From: Trichuris trichiura | Taxonomy: Eukaryota; Nematoda; Enoplea; Trichinellida; Trichuridae | Length of the DNA stretch: 64,000 nucleotides | NCBI GenBank assembly: GCA_037903355.1 | Contig: JBAJFE010000047.1 | Span: forward strand, 1,240,001-1,304,000 | Reading direction: 5' to 3' | Part shown: positions 34,801 to 46,800 of the stretch, in pieces | Layout of the letters: each line of letters starts with the position of its first letter | Numbering within the stretch: the stretch's first letter is position 1 | Made by a program: the position numbers and the translations under genes | Notes under the pieces: model-generated | The model's database searches: none | What the model was told of the DNA's origin: nothing | What the model saw: only the letters and a program-made list of their open reading frames with translations

Positions 34801-37800
34801 ATGGACGTTTTCTTGGTTCGCAGAAGTTCGTCAGTAAGACAGGTTCTTCCGATTCGTTGCGTAGCGGCTGTTTTTGAAAATACGCATTTTTCCTCAGACA
34901 ACGTTCGTCGTTATGGTCACCGAAAGCACTCAGCTGGTTTTCTTGAAAGTCAATCCAAAGCAGTCGTCTTTGTGGTCGAACGAACCTTCCCTGGGGCACC
35001 GTCGTTTTCGGCGCTTCATCGAACGGCGGGGCGTAGGAAATTATAAACGTAACACGTTCCCGCCCCCGGCTTTTGACAATTATTTAACGCGCACTTGTTT
35101 TGTTGTTTAGAAAAAACGGATCAGCCACCTTCGTTAGTCTTGTTCGAATATTGCCCTACGGTGGAAGTGGAAGTAGGCTTCCAAATCGTTGCTGATCTCC
35201 CACGCGCGCCTATTACCTGCAAATCCTTTTCAGTTTGGCGGGAAAGACGTACTTGCCGTCTATAGTCGAACATTGTTATCCAATCGATTGACTACACCGA
35301 ATGCGAGCTTGACCATCAAAAAGGTAGGCTTTTCGCGGGTACTTGACGCCGTAGAGGCTTTGACTCTATTTGACGTTAGGCTGGCGACACCGCTCAACTA
35401 ACCGTATCAACTCGACCAGGCGACAATATAATTCGCGGGTTGCGTATTCAACTTGGAGGCAAGCCTGACAACTGTCCATCCTATTTTGAAGTTCTTGGTC
35501 GGCGCGTACCGGTACCTTTCCGCTAAGCAAAGCGCGTACAACTTATTGCTCTTTTCTTTCTTTTACAAAAAAGATTCATAACCCGGCGGTCAATCGATGG
35601 TACGACATTGCTTTCTCGACTAAGGAATCGCTGAGCACGCTAAACTCCCTGACGATCATTTGTAAGTGTTCCGAACGTGTAGCAAGTCTTGTTGGCCAAC
35701 GGCAACGTTGCTTTTGTGTTTAGTCGGCGTTGAAGAAGATACTTCGCACATTATCGTTCATAATATTCTTGTTTACGCCGAGAATAAGCATCATTTTGGA
35801 AGCAACGACCCGACGGAGCGTGTAGGCGTCGAAGAGGTTGGCGAACCGACCTTTAAGTACAGCGAAGTTAGGTTCCTAAATCATCTCGGTACGCTGATGC
35901 TGGAGCCGGACGACTTGAAAACAATGGAAGTTATGTGCTCCATAAAGAATGAGCTAGTGCTTGTTATGCTAATGAGATTGCTAAAGTGGTTTGCCAATTT
36001 TGCTCCCGAAGAGGAGGCCGACGAAAAGGACGGCGATGCGCTGTACCCGATTGCCGGATGTCAAAGCAAAGCTGCCCAACTAGCCATGGAAATTTTGTGC
36101 ATGCCTTCCGATCGAATGTTCAAGGACGAAGTAGAAATGTTCCTGAGGTCATTGTTCACTGCGGAGAATGATTACCACCTTTACAAGGTGGGTTGACCGT
36201 CCAGTTCCCAACGCTTACGGTTTTGCATGAACAAAACAAATGCCCTTATTAGGACAATGCAATTCTGAAGTACGTTGACAGCCAATTTGGCACTCTGCAC
36301 AATCGGCCGGACAGCGAACTCCTGTACTGGATAGTCCGTTTGGTTCGTTGTATTGCAGTTAAGCGACCTGTAAGCTTGGCAAAATTTATGAAAGGTATAC
36401 CGCCTATCTTGAACCCGCGCTCTCGTTGACCATACGCGTTGCCTTTGTAGATCAAGAAGAGGCAAATTGTCCGAACGATTTAGTGGACGATTTGATGGCC
36501 ATCTTTCACAGGATAATTTCGTTGACCGCCCGTAGCCCTTCTCTAGCTCACGTCGCCACGTGTACAATAGAGCATATGGATACTTTGGTGGAAAATTTGG
36601 TGGAAATACTATTCAGCTGTATCAGATTCGCCCCCGAACAAATGGACACCTACTACGCGCACTTTACTTCGATGGTCTTTTCGGACGTACGGCCAAGTTT
36701 TGAACAGCTTGCATTATTTTCGTCTAGTTCGCGCGCGCTTTTGTACTTGCAGAATTTCCAAGTGGGCAGCGCTTGTCAAATGGCTTTTAGCAATCTGCTC
36801 CACTATTTCATACCGAAAACAACCGACGACAAAAAGCAGCAGGGTGAGCGTCCTTTTCTTTATTTTACTCCGTCCGTAGTTTGTAGTTGAGTTTCCTTTC
36901 ACGTTCCGCATTGTAGAGAAGATGTTTGAAAACATCTCCGACGAACTTCTGACCGCGTGGGCAAACGGTAAAGATGTGCCTGAAGCTGAGGCCATGTTGT
37001 CCGTTGGCGACCCGGATTGCGGCGCCGATATTTTGAACTCGTATGTGCAAGACTTTTTGTCCGATAAAAACGTGTCGGCCTCTTTGAGCCGAGCGCTGAA
37101 GGTATTCGTTAGCTTCCGCGCGCTTGCGCTTTTGTTTGATAAGACAGTGTATCCTTTTTTAGGATGTAAATCAAATAATCAGCTCGTTCGAACAACCACC
37201 TTCGACAAGTCTATGTGCGTCCACCTTTTTTTAATATCGTCTCATTATTTTTTTGCCTTATTATAGGCGATCCTTACTATGTTAAATTCAAAAGTCGGCC
37301 TTGCGAAAAAGGTGACACATCCGCAATAGCATTGAATAGCACGCCTTGTTTGTATTATGCTTTAGATTCCTGTTCGTCCGTTTCAACTGCAGCTGACGAC
37401 AGTATTTTAACGCCCAAAGAAAGAGCATTGTGCGCTCGGTAGGCAGCCTATAGATTATGGCTTTTTTTATTTCTTTATTCTTAATCATCTTTTCTATTCA
37501 GTTCTCAGATTATTGCTCTAATGTTCCTCAATAAGCTGAGTATGCATTTCACCTGCGTGGACGGTCTGAGCGGCCTGGCAACGATACCCTACTTCCAGGT
37601 AGGCGAAATGAAGTTGCTTCTACTTCTTTTCAAAACGAAATTTTTAAAGAATATCGCTTGTAACTTTTTTTTAGTAGCAGCTGCTTCATAATCATAAAAG
37701 TAAGACGACGACGTTTATATATGGCAACTTGTTGTCGCTGTTGCGGTAGAAGAAGCGCAGCTTCTATTGTTCGTTTGAATTGACTGGCTGAAACCGCGTC

Positions 37801-40800
37801 TACCTGATTTTTAAATTCTGAATACCGTATCGCCTTTTGAATTTTTGAACCAAACCAAAGCTGGCTTTGAGATTTGAACCTCAATTGGTAGCGTAGCAAA
37901 GGGAATGGGCAACTCGCCCCCTTGAGCTGAACGCGTTGCTTAATCTTTTTGGCGGGTCCGAAATTGTAAACAATTTTTTTTAAACAAGGCGACTATGCGT
38001 ATAAAGCGGCGAAAGTTTTTAAAAGTGAGAAAAGCAAAGCTTCTTCTACTCAAGTTAACTTTCTACAAAAGGCAGTCGTAGGTTTGGGTTGAAAGTTAAA
38101 ATTTGCTAAAAGTGCAAACTGAGCTCGACGGCAAATGCGAAGAAGAAGAAGAATTCAGCTTAGCCGTATTCGAGCAACTTGCAACCTCGTTCTGATGCCA
38201 TTCAAGCGAGCAGCTGTCTCATCATGGTTATACGTTTAAGGTGTTGCACTCGGTGGTCTCCGCCATCGATACCACAATTACCTACAACAGGACAATTCTG
38301 TGTGCTGTTCTTCGAAGGCTGATAAACTCGATGCAATTTGACATCTTGGTTAGTTGGTTGTTTCGCGTATCCTTTATATCGTACTTAGTAGTCCATTTGT
38401 CCTTTTATAGAGCGCGGAGGATTGTTTTGTTCGAAAGAAAAGAAACGAAGTTATCGTGCTGAAATTACGTTTCCTCAATATTCTGTTGTCCAAGGTAAGC
38501 GCGCGCGCCCTTCAAAAATGTGAGCTACTTTATTCTTTAGTTCGAAAATAAGCCCCTTAGCCTACGTCTGGCAGTATGCCTGCGGAACAGCGGCTTGCTG
38601 GATTTCTGCTATCGAACTTTGGTCCTGTTGCTGCGCTATTGGGACGATGAAAATAAACCAGCGGTAGCCCACCGGAAGCTTACTGTGCCCCGCACTTTTT
38701 GATCGTTGACTTTCAGCCGCAAAGAAAAATAACTAAAGTGCTTACGGCCGAAAAAATCAACCTGTCTCCTTTCTTTCTGCGTGCCTTTGTTTCCGAGTTC
38801 ATGACGGACGTGTTTTTCTTATATCACCAACTGTTAACTGATATAACGGTCCGTTTGGCTTACCAGGTATTAGGCGGCCGTCTCGTTTTAGCTCGCTGAC
38901 AATGCGGTCGGGCGTTTTGCAGGTTCGCAAAGTCATTGAGGTGATACCAAATCAACGCGAGGCGTTCACCAGGGACTGGGTCAATCTTTTGTACGAGGTT
39001 AGCCGGAAAACATTTTGCTACGTTGCTTTTTACGTTGCTTGGCAAATTTTAGTATGTAATGAATCCAAAGGTGCCTGACGTCAAGTCGTTTGTCAAAAAG
39101 GTATTCGCTCCAGCTGCCTGTTGCGTCCATTAGGCATTGCGTTGTTTGTTTGCAGCTACTGGTGCTCATAATGGGTTCGCAGGCAATGTACAAACGTTTT
39201 CGGGATGAAAACTTCTTGCGAGCGCAAGTGCAAAGTTTTGTCACCCTTTTTGTATCCAATTTTGGCAAGATTGGCTATTTCTCCTGGTTTCGTCATATTC
39301 AGCATTACGACGACCTCACCATCATGGTAGGCGTTGACTACTGCAACGTCATAAAAAAACGTCCTTTTTTCTTTCTTTTTCTTCCTTAAGTTTGACATAC
39401 TGAATTGGTGCGCGGAAATTGCTAACTCGCGTACCGGAAGTTGGCAATACTTTTTGCTGCGCCAGGGTGGTAAGTTCGAATAGCTATGCGGTCGGCTGTT
39501 TCTTCAGTTTTTGTTTTTGACCCTTTTCAGGCAGCTTTATTCAACTACTTCGCATAGCTTGCTGCGCTCATGAGAACATAGCCGAACAGGCCTTTCTACT
39601 GATCGAAGCGGCATTCATACCGCCGGCCGATAGGGAAGGAAAGCGCAGCCGACCCGGTACGTAGATGTTTGCTAGTTTTTTAAATTTCAATTGCTCACTT
39701 TGGGTTAACCGGCTTGCAGCATCCGACGTTCTGCAGTATTCGATCGCGCTTGCGGGCGCCTTGTGCAAAAATCTGTTGGTCAAAAGCAATCGCGAAAGCC
39801 TGAAACAATTTTTCCTGCGCTTTCTTGTTCAATGGCCAAAGTCGCAAAGGCGTTGGCAAGCTCAGCGCCTTTTGTACGCCCTTTCGAGGTACTAATCACT
39901 ATTGCGCGACGCAAGGCCGCTCTCACCTAACGTGTTCATTGTATAGCTGCGCTTGCCGGCAGCAGCAGCAATGGTTGCTTCACCTTTGCTGGAATTCCAT
40001 TTGGCCATCGGTTGAGAACTTTGGCCTAAGAGCGTTTCACTTCATTGACGCCATTTGTTACCTGACTATTCATTTCTGTACTCCGGAGGAGGTAGTGATC
40101 GATCGTTTCTCTTCCAAGCGTAAACAGCGGTGCCGTGTTGCCTTTTTAGGTTTATACTCGTTTTCAATTCGTCTTCGAACGCTTTCGACATTTTACCAAA
40201 GCCGTAACGTCGCACAAAGATTATAACACGTGCAGGTTGGTGCTTCGGCTTCAGTTTTCGTCACGTCGACACGTATATGCAAATTCATTCAGGGCGCTTG
40301 TCCCTTACGTCAAACTGATCGGCTTTCCCTTCTGCAGCAGTCTGTGCAATGCTTGCAACGAAGTTGAATCACCCATGGCGGTAAACGTTGTTGTTGTTGT
40401 TGCAACTTTGCCCTTTTCCATTCGCTGACGTTGAGCCTCCATTTTCAGTTGATTAAACTGCAGCAGCTAAAGGAGGAAGCGCAGTTCACGACAACCAGCA
40501 TCCGCGTTAAACTGACGTCTTACTGCGAAATTGCGAAGCTTTTGCTTCGCATAAGCGAGACGCGTCGAAAGAAGTCCGTTCGCAGAATATCCGTCTATTT
40601 CAGCAACCACACCATCTCGTCGGCCGTTGAATTGAAGAGAAAGTAGGCTGACACAAGTTCTCTGTCGCTTTATTATTGTGCCATCGCAAAGAAAAAGAAA
40701 GAATTAATTCTTTTTTTTTTCAAATTCCTCCAAAGTGGGGTTTAGGCTAGTTCTTTTCATTCAAAATCCTTTTGCTTAAAGCGACATATGGATGCTGGCA

Positions 40801-43800
40801 AGGGAATTCCCAGTGACGGAAGGTCATTCCGAAGTGAAAATGGACTTTGCGGTGCCTTTCATAGCGCGCAGTTTACGCATTGAATTCACGCTATTTCACG
40901 ACAAAGGCATTGTCGAAGTGTTGATGTGCCCTCGGTGCTCGGCCGTGGTTCGCAGTCAACCGGGAGTTTGCCTAAGCTGCGGCGAGAATGCCCTGCAATG
41001 TCACAAGTGCAGGTAAGTGGGCGCCACTGTTGATATGAACCTGCGTTGGCATCGTCCCCTTTCAGGGCTATAAACTACAACGAGAGGGATCCCTTCCTGT
41101 GCAATTCTTGCGGCTTTTGCAAGTATGGCAAGTTCGATTTTGCCCTCTATTGTCGAAGAGTGCCTGGCGTTGATCAAATAACCAACGACGATGAATGGGG
41201 AAAAGTAGTATTTTTTTTCGAACTGCTCAGGTCAGCCGGCGCGAAACTTTTGACCACTTTCAGTCGGTGCAACGTATGTACTACTTGGTGGAGAAGGCGG
41301 AACAATGCATCCAAGCGGTCAACAACAGCGTTACGTTGCTCAAATATCACATGGTGCTCAAGGAAACAAGCGGTTTTCAGGTAAAGTTGTTCATTCATCT
41401 TTTTTCTTGAATCAAGTCTCTCAATGAGCTCGTTTTCTTAACTCAGCGCGAACTGCCCGTCATAGTCGAGTGCCCCGCGTCAACTCCGGGCAGTTCGACC
41501 GAGCTGAGCGCTCCTGTGCAGGCGATCGGCCAATGCTACGGCAGCGATTGCAGAAAGGCAATGGAAAAGTTGCGGGCCATTCACGAGGCAAGAATAATGA
41601 ATGCTCTACGCCTTTTTCATTCAGCTAAACGACGCCATTTACGCAGGAACTAATGATGCTGAGAATGGTAGCGTTGGAGTACGAACGCGGAGAAGTTTCA
41701 TCCAACTTGCTGGACGAGTATGCCAGATCAAAGTAAGCCGGCTTCGTTAGTAGCGGAGCCCTTCCCTGACGACCCATCTTTTTATTTATTTGACGCTTGC
41801 CGTTCCACCGCGGGTGAATAAATTCGGCTGCTAGTCAAGTCGAGTTGTTTCAACATTTTTGTCCTAGAGAAAGAGTCAACCATTGATGGAGGGCTTAAGG
41901 GCTACTGTATCTTGTCTAGCGAAGGTTAATTTTTCAATTTCCCTGTTGGTTCCACCGACCGCAGCCAGGAGCAGTTTATGAATTGAACATAACGCTTGAC
42001 GAGCTGTTAGCTCGTATTTTTATCCCTTCAGCGCGAAGTGTTAATGATAACTGCGATTGTTGATCCCTAGCGGTACCCTTAGGCAGACTATCTTTTTTCG
42101 TAGTTTCCCGCCACTGGTTTAGACCTAAGTTTTCTGACGTTCATGAGCTCTCCCTCATTGCCGATCCGCTTGTTCTAATTTCGATTCCTCTTTGCAGGCC
42201 GAATTGCCTCGCCTGCTTGAATGGACTGGCAGCCGCGTACGGTACCTTTCTGAATTGTTGCTTACGCAAAAACGATTATTGCAAGGAACGCCTATTCATA
42301 AACAGGGTTGGACTATGACGTGCGGTTATTGTGCTCTATTTCAAGCGGATAAATTTTTAAGACTTGGAGAGGTTTCGTACTCGATGCCGCCATGGCGGAC
42401 AATCGTTTCCGACCGCGAATGATCGCCATTGAAATGGTTGCCTCAATGGCGTACAACAATTTCTACGCGAGCGCTTGCCTTTGCAGGCAGATTGAATCCA
42501 GGGTGCTTTTCACGCTACGTTTGGGAACACCTTGCCACTCGGTAGTGCTTTGACATTTGTCCTTTTTGCGTTGTTCAACTTTTTTGCGTGACTGTGTTGC
42601 AGGAGGAGATTGTCAACTGTTTTCTGCCAGTTTTGTCCAGATGCTCAAGAGTGTTGGACGGTAGCGAGTCAATTTGGGCAAAATGCGGTATGTCTACCAC
42701 CATGAATGCCTGCAGCGCGTGTCTAATTTTAAATTTTGCCATTTTTTTCAGTCCTCAACATCGTAAAGGAGGTAATTGCCTTGACACGGGTCGGTTCCGG
42801 TGAATCAATTATTCTTTGCTGCCTGAGAATCATTTGCAACCTTGTAAAGGAATGCGCTTCCTTACGTACGCTTTTTGAACTATGCTTCTATACGCTAAAC
42901 CGCATTTTCTTCAGACTTTTCGCCAGCTGGTAATGCTTTGCAAAATTCTGTTACGCCAACCGGCCGGAGCGAGGATGAAATCAGCCTTTGCGCATCGGAT
43001 GATACGCAGCGGGCTGCTCTCCGCGGTCTCTTAAACTGTACGACAATCTAAAGCAACTCGAGTATTGCTGCAGTGCGTACCTTTGCCTTTTTTTCAGTCG
43101 CTCCATGTAAAGTAGTGACGCAGGGTAAAAACGGGGTAGCAAAAGCAAAAGCGTTTGCATATGCCGCGCTTAACCTGATCAAAATATCCGTACTTGATGT
43201 TCGCAACGGGCAACGGTTCACGGATTCAACGTGGTTGGAAAAATGTATTTTCCACAATTCGCCGCTTGTTCGCCTTCTAGCCATGTATCTGTTGTGCAAA
43301 TTGTGCCGTCTTGAGTTGAAGGATGCCGACGTTTTTGGATACATGATCAGGCAAGGAATGAAAACTACCGCCGCCGTTCCAGTAAGCCTTGTTGTTTTTT
43401 CTAGCTTTCTCTGGAAGTTGGAACAATTCGGTCCAGACAAAAGTGCCCAATTCCTTGGCGGCTTGATTAGCATTTTGAAGGTTGAACGTTGGAGCGTTTT
43501 GTTCTGCGAGCAACCTTACTTTCTCAAATTGACTAGCAGTATAAACACCGTAAGTGTTGAGCTGAAGCTTTCGTTTTCCTAGCTTTGCCGGCGACGAAAG
43601 TCTTTTCACTTTTAAAGGCCTGCGTACTACTCAGCCATCAGTTGAACCACGAAGTCACCACGGACGCGTCTCTCGGGTTCAACTTGTCATTTTTGTCCGG
43701 TAAGTAAACAGAGCAAAAGAGTGAGAGTAGGCGCGCTTTTGTTTACAGCTCCTACTATGTTTGAATCAATATTTTTTCCTTCCCTATGCTCAGTCAGTAG

Positions 43801-46800
43801 TTGTTTTTTTAAATCAAATTTGGCGTTATGGTCGAAATAACTGCTACGGTTTATTTCCTTCCTTTTTTAGAAGTGTTTAAACTTATCTGCGCCAACGTTC
43901 CGAACGTTTGCAAGCAGTACTCACTTGTAATAATCAAGCGAGCCATGATGGGATACTTTGTATCCTATAGGCACGACGTGTGGCGTACCGGTTTACTGAA
44001 CGTTGCGAGAGACAATTTCCTTGCCGTTCTGGACGACGTTTTGAATGGTGAGCTTGCAACGCCTACGTTCGCTAAAGCATCCATCGTTTGTGCTATTTTT
44101 CCAGCCGAGGATAGGCGCTACTTGCCTCACTTCCTGGAAGTTTGTGTTGAGCTACTACGGTCCCTGCCGAGCCCGGAAAGCAGAAATGCCTTCCTTACGT
44201 TCGACAGGATGTGTGCTGCCATCGATATGGTAGATTGCCGTCAGGTGGCGCTAGTTTCTGAAGGATGTACGTTGTTCTTTTAGGAAGACAAAGGTTTGAC
44301 CGAGTTCAAAGTTAACATAGAGAAGGATCCAGCCCAAGAGGACTTCCTACAAGGTCGCATGAGCGGTTCCCCCTACAGTAGCAGCGACCCAGACATGGGT
44401 CCAACAATGCGCGACATCAAAAGAAAGATATGCAACGATTGCGAGCTCGTTTCTCTTCTTGAAGATGACAATGGAATGGAGGTACGTATCCTTAACTTTG
44501 TTGCATCACTTCTTTAAGCACGTGATCATTTCGGCTGCAGCTTCTGGTTGACGGAAAGATCATATCGCTTGATCTGGAGGTAGCCGAAGTTTTTAAACGG
44601 GTTTGGTACCCAGCTCACGGTGTCGATCCAATGGTCATAGTTTACCGCATGCGAGGTTTGCTTGGCGATGCTACGGAAGAATTTGTTCACGGTTTCAATG
44701 GTTCCGTAGAGCGTAAGCGGGCGCTTAACCTTATTGTGCGAGGTAGCATTTGTTTTGTTGCAGGAAGCGAAAGCGAAGAATTCAATCTGTCCTATTTGTT
44801 TACGCCGGATTGTTTGACCGTCATGCTTGAACGGTCGGTCGAATTTTTCGTTCGATCGCGCTGACTTGAAAGCGCCCATTTGTTTTTGTTTGCAGGCTTG
44901 AAAAGTTTGACAAACCACCGACGTGCGATCTTGACTATATATATCCGCTGTTGGAGCTTTTCCATTGCGCAGTAAAAGTCAAAAGCAACCGAACAAAGCT
45001 GCTCGATCCGTCGCTTAAAGCTCTGCCGCGTTTTATATCTAAGCTCAGGCTGGTCTCTGTCGCCTAAGAACTATTTGCCAACTCGAGCCGTAAGTTATAT
45101 ATTTTTTTCAGTTAATCGGCGCTCCTTTTCGCCCTCATGCGGCTCAACTGCCTGAAAAGATCCTTTACATAGTAAAACGTCTTTACGAAGAAGCAGTTTC
45201 CCTTTCGGACGACGAGTTCAAGGTAAGCCCGCGCCCGCTTTGCGTTACTTTCGCGGTCACGCCTTTTGCTTTTAAGGATTTTGTCGACTTTCCGCAGGTG
45301 GCCGTCGACCTCGTTTGGCTTTTGAATTTCTTGCACGGCGATTGTAACATTCCGATCGGTTGCAAGGAAGAAATTTTGCGTACCGTCGGATTGCTGACGC
45401 TCGGTTCGCATGAGCGCATCGAGCTTGTTGTCAAATACTTTGACGGCTTCTCCGACTTTACGAGGTAGGCTTGCTTTTCCGCGGGCGTTAAATGCGCGCG
45501 AAAAAACACGTGTTTGAAAGGCCCTTTTTTGTTGCGCGCATCTACGGTTAAAGCATAAATGATTTTCAGGTACGACAACAATGTATCAGCCGAAATTCGC
45601 GCCGAAGGAGAGATGATGTGTACAGTTATGTCCGGTGTTACGGTATGCAAGCCTTGATGCTCAAGTAGCGATGTTGACTCTTCAATTGTAGACTTCGTCG
45701 TTCGGTTGCATGGTGAAAAATCAGTTCGTTAAAGCCGGCTACCTGAGCAGAGCAACGGACTACTTGTTAGCTCATGCTCCCGCGGCCTGCAGACAAGGTC
45801 TTACGTAAGCATTCATTCGACAAACGATGTTTTGTAAGATTTTTTAATCCGACGTCTCTTCCCCCATCTTAGGCTTGATTCGGACGAACTGCAAGAGTTC
45901 GTTGCGCGTCCGGGTTTGCGTTTTTCGTTGAAGTTCTTGAATGAGCTATGCCGAGGGCACGAAGCGTCCCAAGTATGCGTACAGCTCAACAATCGGAGTA
46001 AGCCGACTTTGACGCACCATTTTGCTTTCAGCTGCATGTAGCAACGGATTGCGTTCCCATTGTGCATCGTCTCGAGTCGGTCTCCAGCAAGGAGCACATT
46101 GGTAGTCTTGCCGAAGGTCTGATGGAAATACTGCGCGAGAACGAAGTAGTTGCCAAAAAGGTTTGTCGCTCAACGACGATTGTCGATTGGCTGCAAAATC
46201 CGCTGTGCATCCGTTCCTGTCGTCTCTGCCTTCAGGTTGAAGAGGCAAGACTGGAAACTAAAAGGCGAAAAAAACAAATTGCCATGGAAGTTCGCAAGAA
46301 GCAGTTGAGGCGTTTGGGAATGCAGGTTGACACGCGTTTTAAATTTGCGCGCGCTTTATCCGCCTACAATAGTTACCTTACCATTCAGCTTACCGACTCG
46401 GGCGCAATAGTTATCTGCAGTGACCGATTGAAGGAGTTCACCGAGGTTGCCAAGGAGAGCGAACTCAACTGCGTTATCTGTCGCGAAAGTCTAATCGGAA
46501 ATCCAAAGAAGGTAGGCAGTGTGTAATCAAAAATTGCCACAAATATTTAAATTCAAACCAACGCTATTTGAAATTTGGTCTCTAAGTATATATATACTTA
46601 TTTTCGGCAATTCACTCGTGCACGTTGTTGTCGACCTCGTCCTTATGTAGTATCTCCCAGTAGATTATAATGTATTTCGCAATTTTCAGCCAATCGGGTT
46701 GTACACGTTCAGCAAGGTGGTCGACATTGAGCCATACGAACAGAGTGCAGTTAAATCCAAGTCAATTTTTACGGTGTCTTACTTAAACGCGATTCACTAC

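Larger units (their letters stand above)
32722..41732 (+). other. UBR4-like exon group 5 (propeller, central helices, cysteine block)
   Basis: Exons in family order: [12 protein letters not shown] (32.72 kb), propeller-like [17 protein letters not shown] (33.94-34.09), [20 protein letters not shown] (34.16-34.41), [20 protein letters not shown] (35.23-35.32), [18 protein letters not shown] (35.72-36.19), [17 protein letters not shown] (36.46-36.84), [18 protein letters not shown] (38.72-38.86), [14 protein letters not shown] (39.16), [14 protein letters not shown] (39.72-39.89), [20 protein letters not shown] (40.92-41.01), [16 protein letters not shown] (41.07-41.20) and [15 protein letters not shown] (41.65-41.73). 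The Cys-rich pair of exons looks zinc-binding. In the 33.2-33.7 kb part the frame choice is uncertain. Confidence 0.8.

Noticed and set aside
41205..41230. A 26-nt intron (gtagta..ctcag) in the UBR4-like gene
   Set aside because: It is in phase, but the next acceptor at 41263 gives a normal 59-nt intron and a better match to the family, so the ultra-short reading is unnecessary.
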